DNA of 64,000 nt, from the NCBI RefSeq assembly GCF_003336705.1, contig NZ_QMDL01000002.1:667262-731261 (forward strand), read 5' to 3'. Positions 47,169 through 60,788 of this stretch are shown here, piece by piece; position 1 is the first letter of the stretch, and every line of letters begins with the position of its first letter. The stretch is from Marinobacter litoralis (lineage in GTDB: Bacteria; Pseudomonadota; Gammaproteobacteria; Pseudomonadales; Oleiphilaceae). Position numbers and translations under genes: made by a program. The notes below the pieces were generated by a model that made no database searches, had not been told where the DNA came from, and was given only the letters and a program-made list of their open reading frames with translations.

Positions 47169-47651
47169 TTAGATGTATTGCACCTCGGCAATTTCGTACT
47201 CAACGGTACCGGACGGAATGCGGATGGCTACCACATCACCCTCACTTTTACCGATCAGCGCCCGCGCAATCGGTGACGACACGGAAAGTTTTCCTGCCTT
47301 GATGTCAGCTTCATCTTCGCCAACAATCTGGTAGGTCACTTCTTCATCGGTGTCCATATTCACCAACTCAACCGTGGTACCGAAAATCACCTTGCCGGTG
47401 TTTTCCATCGCGGTCACGTCGATCACCTGAGCTACCGAAAGCTTGCCTTCAATTTCCTGAATACGGCCTTCGATGAAGCTCTGCTGCTCACGAGCAGCGT
47501 GGTATTCGGCGTTTTCTTTCAAATCGCCATGCTCGCGGGCATCAGAAATAGCCTGAATCACCCGTGGGCGATCTTCGGATTTCAGCTTTTTCAGCTCCTC
47601 ACGCAAGCGGGCTTCGCCCAACTTGGTCATAGGAACTCTATCATTAGACAT
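47169..47651 (-). CDS. greA: Transcription elongation factor GreA
   Basis: 160 aa. The N-terminal coiled coil ([22 protein letters not shown] to [24 protein letters not shown]), with the acidic tip [15 protein letters not shown], is followed by a C-terminal FKBP-like domain. It inserts into the RNA polymerase secondary channel and stimulates cleavage of backtracked RNA. The start at 47651 has GGGAAG upstream; an earlier in-frame codon within carB is less likely. It begins four bases after carB ends. Confidence 0.97.
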   Translation of the reverse strand: MSNDRVPMTKLGEARLREELKKLKSEDRPRVIQAISDAREHGDLKENAEYHAAREQQSFIEGRIQEIEGKLSVAQVIDVTAMENTGKVIFGTTVELVNMDTDEEVTYQIVGEDEADIKAGKLSVSSPIARALIGKSEGDVVAIRIPSGTVEYEIAEVQYI

Positions 47652-47655
47652 ATCG

Positions 47656-50874
<3,219 letters not shown>

Positions 50875-50954
50875 GTCTCGGTAAACCTGTCAGCAACTTT
50901 TGAATTCTTGCAGCGCAGAACGCGGCGCCTGTCGTTATCCGTGGTGATCCACCC

Positions 50955-52085
50955 TTAGGCGGATCGTGCTTCCATCAACTGGATAAACTCGTCGAACAGA
51001 GGTGCCACGTCATGAGGACCCGGGCTAGCTTCAGGATGCCCCTGGAAGCTGTAGGCCGACTTATCGGTCCGGCGAATACCCTGCAGGGTGCCGTCAAACA
51101 ATGATTTGTGGGTCGCCTGAACCGTTGAAGGCAAGGTTGATTCGTCCACTGCAAAACCGTGGTTCTGGCTGGTGATCATGACCGTGCCTTTTTCCAGGTC
51201 TTGTACCGGGTGGTTGGCACCGTGATGGCCGTGGCCCATTTTCATGGATTTGGCACCACTGGCCAGCGCCAGCAACTGGTGACCCAAGCAGATGCCGAAA
51301 ACCGGGATGTCGGTTTCCAACACGTCTTTGATCGCATTGATCGCGTAGTCACATGGCTCTGGGTCGCCAGGGCCATTCGACAGGAAGATGCCGTCCGGGT
51401 TCATAGCCAGCACTTCGGATGCCGGAGTTTGAGCCGGCACGACGGTAATGTCACAACCACGAGAAGCCAGCATGCGCAGGATGTTGTACTTCACGCCGTA
51501 ATCCCAAGCGACCACTTTGAATTTGGCGTCAGTTTGCTCACCGTAGCCAGTAGCCAGATCCCATTCGGACTGTTTCCACTGATACGGCTTTTCGCAAGTG
51601 ACTTCTTTGGCCAAATCCATACCCTTCAGGCCTGGGAAGGCTTTTGCCAGCTCAAGTGCGCGCTCGGCTGTTGCGTTTTCACCGGCCAGAATGGCGCCGT
51701 TCTGGGAGCCTTTGTCCCGGAGAATGCGAGTCAGGCGGCGGGTGTCTATGTCAGCAATGCCAACAATGTTGTTGCTTCGCAGGTAGTCTTCGAGGCTACC
51801 CTGGCTGCGCCAGCTGCTGGCAACGAGCGGTAGGTCACGAATAATTAGGCCTGCGGCGTGTACGCGGTCAGATTCCACGTCTTCTTCGTTAACGCCGGTG
51901 TTGCCGATGTGGGGATACGTCAAGGTGACGATTTGGCGCGAGTAGGACGGGTCGGTCAGGATTTCCTGGTAGCCGGTCATTGCGGTATTGAATACCACTT
52001 CGCCGCTGGTTTCTCCGTCTGCGCCGATGGCGGTGCCGTAAAACAGGCTTCCGTCTGCGAGTGCAAGGATTGCTGGTGTGCTCAA
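50955..52085 (-). CDS. carA: Carbamoyl-phosphate synthase small subunit (glutaminase)
   Basis: 376 aa. The N-terminal domain ([40 protein letters not shown]) is followed by a class I glutamine amidotransferase domain with nucleophile Cys in [13 protein letters not shown] and His in [14 protein letters not shown] at 52083-52085 is chosen: AGGA lies eight bases upstream and the product begins (M)STPAILAL. An in-frame ATG at 52100 has no ribosome-binding site. E. coli carA is also reported to start with TTG. A palindromic repeat lies in the intergene after dapB, upstream of carA. Confidence 0.95.
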   Translation of the reverse strand: MSTPAILALADGSLFYGTAIGADGETSGEVVFNTAMTGYQEILTDPSYSRQIVTLTYPHIGNTGVNEEDVESDRVHAAGLIIRDLPLVASSWRSQGSLEDYLRSNNIVGIADIDTRRLTRILRDKGSQNGAILAGENATAERALELAKAFPGLKGMDLAKEVTCEKPYQWKQSEWDLATGYGEQTDAKFKVVAWDYGVKYNILRMLASRGCDITVVPAQTPASEVLAMNPDGIFLSNGPGDPEPCDYAINAIKDVLETDIPVFGICLGHQLLALASGAKSMKMGHGHHGANHPVQDLEKGTVMITSQNHGFAVDESTLPSTVQATHKSLFDGTLQGIRRTDKSAYSFQGHPEASPGPHDVAPLFDEFIQLMEARSA

Positions 52086-52467
52086 GGCTTGTATCCTCAT
52101 CGAGTGGCGTAAGTTCGTCACGAACAGGAACGCAAGCGCAAAGTCAGGTTGCAAAAAAGCGAGACTAAGTATTAACTCGGTCCCGCTTTCCTAGAAACTT
52201 TTCAAAGGTACGCTTGGTGCAAAAAAATCGACTTATTCTACGAATTTTGTCGCTTTTTGTCCATCGCGAATTACGATCTGGCTTGATATAGGTGACCTTT
52301 CGCCCTGCAACCCCAAGCTCCGGCAGTGGCTCGCGGGTTCGCGTTCAGAAAACCGCTACGAGCACATCCATGTGCGCTTCTCTCAGGCCATCCTTGGCCT
52401 TCGAAATTTTCTGAACGCGAACCCACGATCCCCTACCTCAGAATCGGCCGGTCAAACCTCAAGTAAA
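52086..52467. other. dapB-carA intergene
   Basis: No gene seen. The half nearest carA is AT-rich and probably holds the carA promoter, though I cannot place it well. The other half is filled by palindromic repeat copy B (52331-52428). Both flanking genes are on the minus strand. Confidence 0.6.
52331..52428. repeat. Palindromic repeat element, copy B (inverted relative to copy A)
   Basis: Arms 52335-52352 and 52407-52424 are a perfect 18-bp inverted repeat, extending to 22 positions (52331-52428) with one mismatch. The core 52354-52399 is the reverse complement of the copy A core with three transitions in 46 bases. The arms share no sequence with copy A's arms, yet pair equally well. The hairpin AGGCC/GGCCT replaces GGGCC/GGCCC of copy A, a compensatory change. 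Confidence 0.88.
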
Positions 52468-54413
<1,946 letters not shown>

Positions 54414-54438
54414 GCTTAAAATCCTGTTGCTATAACGC

Positions 54439-54468
54439 GGAAAACGCGGACATCGGCCCGCGCTTTCC
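54439..54468 (-). promoter_or_regulatory. Hairpin between dnaK and dnaJ
   Basis: GGAAA-A-CGCGG (54439-54449) pairs with CCGCG-C-TTTCC (54458-54468): 10 pairs with one opposed A/C. It may stabilise dnaK mRNA or lower dnaJ expression relative to dnaK. Confidence 0.45.
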
Positions 54469-54490
54469 AACTACCTGATGTACTTAGGAT

Positions 54491-56404
54491 TTACTTCTTG
54501 TCGTCTTTGACTTCTTCGAACTCGGCATCGACGGCGTCGTCAGCTGCCTGAGCTTCCTCGCCTTCCTGGCCTGCGGCCTGTTCAGCCTGATCCGCGTACA
54601 TCTTCTGCGCCAGCTCGGAGGACACTTCGGTCAGCTTCTGAGTCTTGGCTTCGATATCGTCTTTATCGCTGCCAGTCAGAGCTTCCTCAAGATCCTTGAT
54701 CGCAGCTTCGATAGACTCTTTCTCGCTGTCGCTCACCTTGTCGCCAGCTTCGCTCAGGGTCTTGCGTACGGCGTGAACCATGCCGTCACCCTGGTTACGA
54801 GCCTGAATCAGCTCTTCGAATTTGCGATCTTCCTCAGCGTTCGCTTCGGCATCCCGCACCATCTTTTCGATTTCGTCATCGTTCAAACCAGAAGAGGCCT
54901 TGATTACGATGGACTGCTCTTTACCAGTCGCCTTGTCTTTTGCAGACACGTTCAGAATACCGTTCGCATCGATATCGAACGTCACTTCGATCTGCGGAAC
55001 ACCGCGCTGTGCCGGCGGAATGTCGGCCAAGTCGAAACGACCCAGCGACTTGTTCTGTGCCGCTTGCTTACGCTCACCCTGAACTACGTGAATGGTCACC
55101 GCAGTCTGGTTGTCTTCCGCCGTAGAGAAAGTCTGCGACTTCTTGGTCGGAATCGTGGTGTTCTTGTCGATCAGCGGAGTCGCTACGCCACCCATGGTTT
55201 CGATACCGAGGGTCAGCGGAGTTACGTCCAGCAGCAGTACGTCTTTAACGTCACCCGACAATACCGCACCCTGAATTGCGGCACCCATGGCTACGGCTTC
55301 GTCCGGGTTAACGTCTTTACGCGGCTCTTTGCCAAAGAACTCTTTAACCTTTTCCTGAACCAGCGGCATACGAGTCTGACCACCAACCAGAATCACTTCA
55401 TCGATTTCAGAAGCGCTCAGGCCAGAGTCTTTCAGGGCCACTTTACACGGCTCAAGGCTGCGCTGAACCAGATCTTCTACCAGAGATTCCAGCTTGGCAC
55501 GGGTCAACTTGACGTTCATGTGCTTAGGACCAGACGCGTCTGCAGTTACGTACGGCAGGTTCACGTCAGTCTGCTGACTGCTGGACAGTTCGATTTTCGC
55601 TTTCTCGGCAGCTTCTTTCAGACGCTGCATCGCCAGTGAGTCGCCACGCAGGTCGATACCGCTGTCTTTCTTGAACTGGTCCGCCAGGTATTCGATCACT
55701 TTCAGGTCGAAGTCTTCACCACCCAGGAAGGTGTCGCCGTTAGTGGCCAGAACTTCGAACTGGTGCTCGCCGTCTACATCGGCAATTTCGATGATGGACA
55801 GGTCGAAGGTACCACCACCCAAGTCGTAGACAGCTACGGTGCGGTCGCCGCTTTGCTTGTCCATGCCGTAGGCCAGAGCAGCTGCGGTCGGCTCGTTGAT
55901 GATGCGCTTAACTTCCAGACCCGCGATCTTACCGGCGTCTTTGGTGGCTTGACGCTGGCTATCGTTGAAGTATGCCGGCACGGTGATAACTGCTTCGGTA
56001 ACTTTCTCGCCGAGATAGTCTTCAGCGGTCTTTTTCATTTTCTTCAAGACTTCAGCAGACACCTGAGGCGGAGCCATTTTCTGACCCTTAACATCAACCC
56101 ACGCATCTCCGTTGTCTGCCTTGGTGATCTTGTAAGGCACCATCTTGATGTCTTTCTGAACAACGTCGTCTTCAAAACGACGACCGATCAGACGCTTGAT
56201 GGCGTAAAGAGTGTTGTCCGGGTTGGTTACCGCCTGACGCTTGGCTGACTGGCCAACCAGCGTTTCGCCATCATCGGTGTACGCGATGATGGAAGGGGTG
56301 GTGCGATCACCCTCGGCGTTTTCAATTACCTTTACCTTGTCGCCGTCCATTACGGCCACGCAGGAGTTGGTGGTTCCGAGGTCAATACCGATAATCTTGC
56401 TCAT
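54491..56404 (-). CDS. dnaK: Chaperone DnaK (Hsp70)
   Basis: 637 aa. The ATPase domain has [31 protein letters not shown] and [11 protein letters not shown]. The substrate-binding domain begins near [17 protein letters not shown], and a helical lid ends in the EEVKDDKK tail (EEVD-like in bacteria). It is the central ATP-driven folding chaperone and a negative regulator of sigma-32. ATG at 56404 is chosen for [10 protein letters not shown]; the frame is open 15 codons upstream. Confidence 0.99.
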   Translation of the reverse strand: MSKIIGIDLGTTNSCVAVMDGDKVKVIENAEGDRTTPSIIAYTDDGETLVGQSAKRQAVTNPDNTLYAIKRLIGRRFEDDVVQKDIKMVPYKITKADNGDAWVDVKGQKMAPPQVSAEVLKKMKKTAEDYLGEKVTEAVITVPAYFNDSQRQATKDAGKIAGLEVKRIINEPTAAALAYGMDKQSGDRTVAVYDLGGGTFDLSIIEIADVDGEHQFEVLATNGDTFLGGEDFDLKVIEYLADQFKKDSGIDLRGDSLAMQRLKEAAEKAKIELSSSQQTDVNLPYVTADASGPKHMNVKLTRAKLESLVEDLVQRSLEPCKVALKDSGLSASEIDEVILVGGQTRMPLVQEKVKEFFGKEPRKDVNPDEAVAMGAAIQGAVLSGDVKDVLLLDVTPLTLGIETMGGVATPLIDKNTTIPTKKSQTFSTAEDNQTAVTIHVVQGERKQAAQNKSLGRFDLADIPPAQRGVPQIEVTFDIDANGILNVSAKDKATGKEQSIVIKASSGLNDDEIEKMVRDAEANAEEDRKFEELIQARNQGDGMVHAVRKTLSEAGDKVSDSEKESIEAAIKDLEEALTGSDKDDIEAKTQKLTEVSSELAQKMYADQAEQAAGQEGEEAQAADDAVDAEFEEVKDDKK

Positions 56405-56496
56405 ATATTCACTCCAAATCTTGCTGAAATCTGGCCGAAGTGCTGACACCCCGGTTGCTTCTGTTTAATGGCTATATTGGCGCTTTATTCGGCTTT

Positions 56497-57102
56497 TCAA
56501 GCCTGCTCGTCGATTTTTGGTGCACTTTCTGCCTTAGCTACTACAACCATGGCCGGGCGAACTACACGCCCATTAAGCAGATAACCTTTCTGCACAACCG
56601 CCACGACACTGTTGGGTTCAGCGTCGGGCGCAGGCACCATTGACATAGCTTCATGCTGCTGCGGATCAAACGGCTCGCCAACCGGGTTTAATTGCTCAAC
56701 ATTGAACTTTTTGAGGCTACCCAGGAACAAGCTCAGCGTCATTTCAACACCCTGTCGAATGGAAGCCACAAGCTCACCGGATTCCTCACTCCCTTCGGTG
56801 CTCTCAACCGCCTTTTCCAGGCTGTCCGCAACCGGCAGAAGCTCTTTCACGAACTTCTCCAAGGCAAACTTGTGGGCCTTTTCAACATCCAGCTCCGCTC
56901 GACGACGAACGTTCTGCATCTCAGCCTGAGCACGTAAAGCTTGATCCTGATACTCCTGAAGCTGCGCCTTCAGCGCATCCAGCTCAGTACCTTCGCCAGC
57001 GTCAACCTGCTCTTCAGCTGCCTGCTGTTCTGCGTTTGCTGCCGCCTCTTCTACCTCTACCTGCTCTTCTACTTGCTCGTTGCGCTTATCGTCAGCACTC
57101 AT
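56497..57102 (-). CDS. grpE: Nucleotide exchange factor GrpE
   Basis: 201 aa. A long, acidic, coiled-coil N-terminal half leads to the beta-wing domain ([52 protein letters not shown]). It releases ADP from DnaK. ATG at 57102 has AGGAG five bases upstream. It is the first gene of grpE-dnaK-dnaJ; a sigma-32-like promoter lies about 95 bases upstream. Confidence 0.97.
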   Translation of the reverse strand: MSADDKRNEQVEEQVEVEEAAANAEQQAAEEQVDAGEGTELDALKAQLQEYQDQALRAQAEMQNVRRRAELDVEKAHKFALEKFVKELLPVADSLEKAVESTEGSEESGELVASIRQGVEMTLSLFLGSLKKFNVEQLNPVGEPFDPQQHEAMSMVPAPDAEPNSVVAVVQKGYLLNGRVVRPAMVVVAKAESAPKIDEQA

Positions 57103-57193
57103 GATCACTCCTAATACGTTTTCCAGCGCCCAAAGGCACGCGGCGAATAGAGCCCGCCGATCAAAACGGCAGGAAAATATGCTTTGCGAACCG

Positions 57194-57221
57194 ATATGGG
57201 GTTCCGAGATTCAGATTCAAC
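57194..57221 (-). promoter_or_regulatory. Heat-shock (sigma-32-type) promoter of grpE
   Basis: On the minus strand, GTTGAAT (57215-57221), a 13-base spacer and CCCCATAT (57194-57201) match the sigma-32 pattern CTTGAA-N13-15-CCCCATNT closely. It faces grpE, the expected heat-shock target. Confidence 0.7.
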
Positions 57222-57263
57222 CTTTTCAACGGCCGATTCTTTCGTTTTTTTGCACACCAAAAT

Positions 57264-57316
57264 TTGCAAACCCAAAAATCACTGTATATATTCACAGCAA
57301 CTGTATAGACGAACAG
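57264..57316 (+). promoter_or_regulatory. recN promoter with two LexA boxes
   Basis: TTGCAA (57264-57269), a 17-base spacer and TATATT (57287-57292) form the promoter. Two LexA boxes follow the CTGT-N8-ACAG rule exactly: CTGTATATATTCACAG (57282-57297), covering the -10, and CTGTATAGACGAACAG (57301-57316). Starts are 19 bases apart, about two helical turns, as for tightly SOS-controlled recN in E. coli. Confidence 0.88.
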
Positions 57317-57368
57317 TATCGATTTCTTGTTCTCAGAAGCCCTCACGGGGCCAAGCAGAGGTATCGGC

Positions 57369-59048
57369 ATGCTTACACAACTTACCGTTTCCAACTACGC
57401 CATCGCCGAACGCGTTGAGCTGCAATTCAACAAGGGCATGACAGCATTAACCGGTGAAACCGGCGCTGGAAAATCCATTGTTCTGGATGCGTTGGGGCTG
57501 GCCATGGGCGGTCGCGCAGACGCGGGTGCAGTGCGCCACGGTGCCAAACGTGCCGATATCACCGCCAGCTTCGACATTTCGGACATCCCCGATGCCGGCA
57601 AATGGCTGGAAAGCCACGATCTGGACGAGAAAAACGAGTGCATCTTGCGGCGGACCATCAGCAAAGACGGCCGTTCCAAGGCCTTCATCAACGGTCAGCC
57701 TTCGCCTCTGTCCCAACTGAAGGAACTAGGCGCGTTGCTGATGGACATTCACAGCCAGCACCAGCACCAATCTCTGCTTCGTAAAGACACCCATCGCAAA
57801 TTACTGGATGAATTTGCCGGCGCGGAACAGCTGGCCGAGCACACGAAAGCTGCCTGGAAGAACTGGCACCAAACCCAACAAAAACTGCATCAACGCCAGC
57901 AAAATGCCGACGAAACCGAAGCCAAGCTTCAACTGCTGCGATATCAGGTAGAAGAACTCGATCGATTGGCACTGGAAGACGGCGAACAGGAAGCACTCGA
58001 GCAGGAGCAGGCAACACTCAGTCAGGCCGACGCTATCCTGCATTGCAGCCATCAGGCGGCGCAGCTTTGCACAGAGGAAGAATCAAGCGCCGGGAACAGC
58101 CTGCGCCACGCACTGCAGTTGCTTGAACAATTACCGGTTGAGGTTCCGGAACTCGCCGACACCTTACAAATGCTCAACGAAGCTCAAATCCAGATCTCCG
58201 AAGCAGGCGATAACTTGCGTCGCTTTGTTGATGATTATGAGGCAGACCCGGCACGGCTTGCCGAAGTTGAAGAACGCTTGAGTGCTGTTTACCAAATGGC
58301 ACGCAAACATCGCATCGGGCCCGAAGAACTGCCTGAGCTTCACCAGCGCCTAAGGGACGAACTGGAGGAGCTGGATGGCGGCGCAGGTAGCTTGGAGCAA
58401 CTTGAAGCAGAACTCGAGAAATATAAAGCCGAGTTTGACGCAGTTGCCGCGCAACTGTCGGCCAAGCGCGAACAGGCCGCTGCAGAGCTGGACCAGCGAA
58501 TCGCACACGAACTGGCTCAACTGAGCATGCCATCCGTGCAATTTGTCACTCATTTAAACCGGGACAAAGACGGCGTACCCGCGCCCCACGGCTTGGAAGA
58601 CACAGAATTCCTGGTCAGCGCCAACCCCGGTCAACCGGCCCGACCACTGGCGAAAGTGGCTTCTGGCGGTGAATTGTCGCGAATCAGCCTCGCCATTCAG
58701 GTTGTAGTCGCGCAAACCTCAACCACACCGACACTGGTATTCGACGAAGTAGACGTTGGTATTGGCGGCGGTACCGCCGAAGTGGTTGGTCGCTTGCTGA
58801 GGTCTCTGGGAAGCAACGGCCAAGTGCTTTGTGTGACTCACCTGCCCCAAGTGGCGGCGCAAAGTCACCAGCACCTGTTCGTGAGCAAATTTACTGATAA
58901 AGAAGCCACTTTCTCGCGCATCGAAGCACTGAATGACCAAGGCAGAATTGATGAGGTGGCCCGCATGCTGGGCGGCGTGGATATGACAGAGCAAACCATT
59001 GCCCACGCGAAAGAAATGGTCGTGAAAGGCCAGGCAACCCATCACTAA
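57369..59048 (+). CDS. recN: DNA repair protein RecN
   Basis: 559 aa SMC-like protein. Walker A GETGAGKS (residues 29-36) lies at the N-terminus, long coiled-coil halves rich in Glu, Gln and Leu occupy the middle, and the C-terminal ASGGELSRISLAIQ signature and VFDEVDVGIGGGTAEVVG Walker B complete the ATPase. It acts in double-strand-break repair. ATG at 57369 gives MLTQLTVSNYAIAE, with GAGG upstream; an in-frame start at 57327 would add 14 residues. Two LexA boxes show SOS control. Confidence 0.97.
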   Translation: MLTQLTVSNYAIAERVELQFNKGMTALTGETGAGKSIVLDALGLAMGGRADAGAVRHGAKRADITASFDISDIPDAGKWLESHDLDEKNECILRRTISKDGRSKAFINGQPSPLSQLKELGALLMDIHSQHQHQSLLRKDTHRKLLDEFAGAEQLAEHTKAAWKNWHQTQQKLHQRQQNADETEAKLQLLRYQVEELDRLALEDGEQEALEQEQATLSQADAILHCSHQAAQLCTEEESSAGNSLRHALQLLEQLPVEVPELADTLQMLNEAQIQISEAGDNLRRFVDDYEADPARLAEVEERLSAVYQMARKHRIGPEELPELHQRLRDELEELDGGAGSLEQLEAELEKYKAEFDAVAAQLSAKREQAAAELDQRIAHELAQLSMPSVQFVTHLNRDKDGVPAPHGLEDTEFLVSANPGQPARPLAKVASGGELSRISLAIQVVVAQTSTTPTLVFDEVDVGIGGGTAEVVGRLLRSLGSNGQVLCVTHLPQVAAQSHQHLFVSKFTDKEATFSRIEALNDQGRIDEVARMLGGVDMTEQTIAHAKEMVVKGQATHH

Positions 59049-59081
59049 GTAAAGAATCCCCTCTCGATTTCGAGAGTTTTC

Positions 59082-59110
59082 GGGGCCCGCCTATGCCGGC
59101 CCCTTTTTTT
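59082..59110 (+). terminator. Intrinsic terminator of recN
   Basis: GGGGCC (59082-59087) and GGCCCC (59098-59103), with partial pairing inside, are followed by seven Ts. A second small hairpin, CTCTCGATTTCGAGAG, precedes it. fur converges from the other side. Confidence 0.88.
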
Positions 59111-59121
59111 ATTGTTTTTAC

Positions 59122-59544
59122 TTACTTGTTGTCGTCAGATTTTATTGGCTTAACGTACAAAATGAGGCTGTGCTCAACGATTTCATAGCCGTGCTCTGCG
59201 GCAATTTTCTTCTGACGCTCTTCAATCACTTCATCGACAAACTCGACAACTTCGCCGGTCTGGGTGCACACCATGTGGTCATGGTGGTCTTCACCAGCCA
59301 TCTCGAACACGGCATGGCCGCCTTCAAAATTGTGCCGGAGAATCAGCCCCGCAGTTTCGAATTGAGTCAGCACCCGGTACACCGTTGCCAATCCCACGTC
59401 GTCGCCTTGGTCTAACAGTTTTTTATAGACATCCTCGGCACTCAAATGATGCTCTTTAGCATTCTCAAGGATATTGAAGATCTTAACTCTCGGGAGAGTT
59501 ACCTTAAGACCGACTTTTCGTAATTCGGTGTTTTCAGATGACAT
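59122..59544 (-). CDS. fur: Ferric uptake regulator
   Basis: 140 aa. The winged-helix domain (GLKVTLPRVKIFNILENAKEHHLSAEDVYKKL, then GLATVYRVLTQFETAGL) is followed by the metal-binding dimer domain with HHDHMVCTQTGEVVEF. It represses iron uptake genes with Fe(II). The C-terminal second CXXC pair of E. coli Fur is absent, as in Pseudomonas Fur. ATG at 59544 is preferred over an in-frame GTG four codons upstream. Divergent from bamE. Confidence 0.97.
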   Translation of the reverse strand: MSSENTELRKVGLKVTLPRVKIFNILENAKEHHLSAEDVYKKLLDQGDDVGLATVYRVLTQFETAGLILRHNFEGGHAVFEMAGEDHHDHMVCTQTGEVVEFVDEVIEERQKKIAAEHGYEIVEHSLILYVKPIKSDDNK

Positions 59545-59666
59545 GCTAGTATTCACTCTTTGGTGTGCCTTACGGCTTCCGGTATGATGAAGCCGCCGTT
59601 CAACGGTTAGCCCGTTTCACTCCTGCTCCAGGCAGGCGAACTCAAGATAGAGGATTTCCCTAAGCG

Positions 59667-59999
59667 ATGCAAAAGCTCACCGCTATCGTTCTTATTAGCA
59701 TTATATCTCTGGCGGGATGTGTTTTCCCGGGCGTTTACAAAATCAACGTCCAACAGGGCAACATTGTCACTGACGAAGAGCTGTCCAGTTTGTCGGAAGG
59801 CATGCAACGGAGCCAGGTACACGCGCTGCTGGGAACTCCCTTGCTGCTAAATCCTGTTGACCCTTCACAGGAATATTACATCTATACCTTCCAGCGCCGC
59901 GGCGGCGACATCGAAGAGCAACGTATTGTTGTCCACTACGATGGCGACACCTACCGCTCCCACGAAGCCAAATTGCTGGAAGAAACCCCGGCTTATTAA
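59667..59999 (+). CDS. bamE: Outer membrane assembly lipoprotein BamE (SmpA/OmlA)
   Basis: 110 aa. A signal peptide with lipobox SLAGC puts the lipid-modified Cys at residue 18. The BamE fold follows: YKINVQQGNIVTDEELSSLSEGMQRSQVHALLGTPLL and the YYIYTFQRRG strand. It stabilises the BAM complex that inserts outer-membrane proteins. The fur-bamE (omlA) divergent pair is a conserved pseudomonad arrangement. Confidence 0.96.
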   Translation: MQKLTAIVLISIISLAGCVFPGVYKINVQQGNIVTDEELSSLSEGMQRSQVHALLGTPLLLNPVDPSQEYYIYTFQRRGGDIEEQRIVVHYDGDTYRSHEAKLLEETPAY

Positions 60000-60003
60000 A
60001 AAA

Positions 60004-60282
60004 TCAGGCTTTTTTCTTGGCTCGGTTTAGCCGAGCCTGCTTGGGATCTATAATCAAAGGCCGGTAAAGTTCCACCCGATCGCCTTCTTGCAGAACGTGG
60101 CTTGCCGGCTTTTTCACGACCTTACCGAAAACCCCCATATCGATTTCGTCAGGATTAATTTCGGGGAACACATCGACAATACCTGACGCTTTGACAGCCT
60201 CCAGCGCCGTTGTACCCTCTGGCACAGCAACTTCCAGAATTTGCTGTTTATCTGGCCGCGCATAGGCCACCTCAACTCGCAT
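60004..60282 (-). CDS. rnfH: RnfH-family ubiquitin-like protein
   Basis: 92 aa with a beta-grasp fold: MRVEVAYARPDKQQILEVAVPEGTTALEAVKASGI, GVFGKVVKKPASHVLQEGDRVELYRPLIIDPKQARLNRAKKKA. The YRPL..DPK..R ending is the family signature. Molecular function is unknown. ATG at 60282 overlaps the ratA stop by one base (TGATG), with GGGGAG upstream. It forms an operon with ratA, as in E. coli. Confidence 0.93.
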   Translation of the reverse strand: MRVEVAYARPDKQQILEVAVPEGTTALEAVKASGIVDVFPEINPDEIDMGVFGKVVKKPASHVLQEGDRVELYRPLIIDPKQARLNRAKKKA

Positions 60283-60731
60283 CAGCAAATCTCCCCTGTT
60301 TTATAGACCTCATCGGCACGGCGACAAAACGCATCCACCATGGTGTTCGCCGCCTGATTAAACACCGGCCCGAAGGTCATTCGAGCCAGCGAACCCGAGA
60401 ATTCAAACTCCAGACTCAGGATCACCTTACAGGCATTCGAATCCAGCGACCGAAAGTGCCAGCGGCCGGTCAGATTCTTGAGTGGTCCTTCCACCAATTT
60501 CATCTCGATGGATTCCGGCATCAACAACTGGTTACGGGTAGTGAGCGTATGCCTAACGCCCCCCTTGGCAATTTCCAGCGATGCCATAATTTCTTCATCG
60601 GTTTGCTTATGCACCTCAGCCCCGGCGCACCAAGGTAAAAACTCAGGGTAGCGCGCTATATCATTGACCAAATGAAACATACGCTCCGATGAGTGCATGA
60701 CCAGCGCTGTTTTGTCTATCTGATGAGCCAT
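60282..60731 (-). CDS. ratA: RatA-family START-domain protein
   Basis: 149 aa single START/COQ10-like domain: ERMFHLVNDIARYPEFLPWCAGAEV, then WHFRSLDSNACKVILSLEFEFSGSLARMTFGPVFNQAANTMVDAFCRRADEVY. E. coli RatA was described as a toxin that blocks 70S association, but relatives (COQ10) bind ubiquinone precursors; either role is possible. It lies between the SNF-family gene and rnfH on one strand. Confidence 0.93.
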   Translation of the reverse strand: MAHQIDKTALVMHSSERMFHLVNDIARYPEFLPWCAGAEVHKQTDEEIMASLEIAKGGVRHTLTTRNQLLMPESIEMKLVEGPLKNLTGRWHFRSLDSNACKVILSLEFEFSGSLARMTFGPVFNQAANTMVDAFCRRADEVYKTGEIC

Positions 60732-60788
60732 AAAACCGGAATTCCTACCTTACAATGTATACGCGCCAAGCTGAGCGCGACCGATTCG

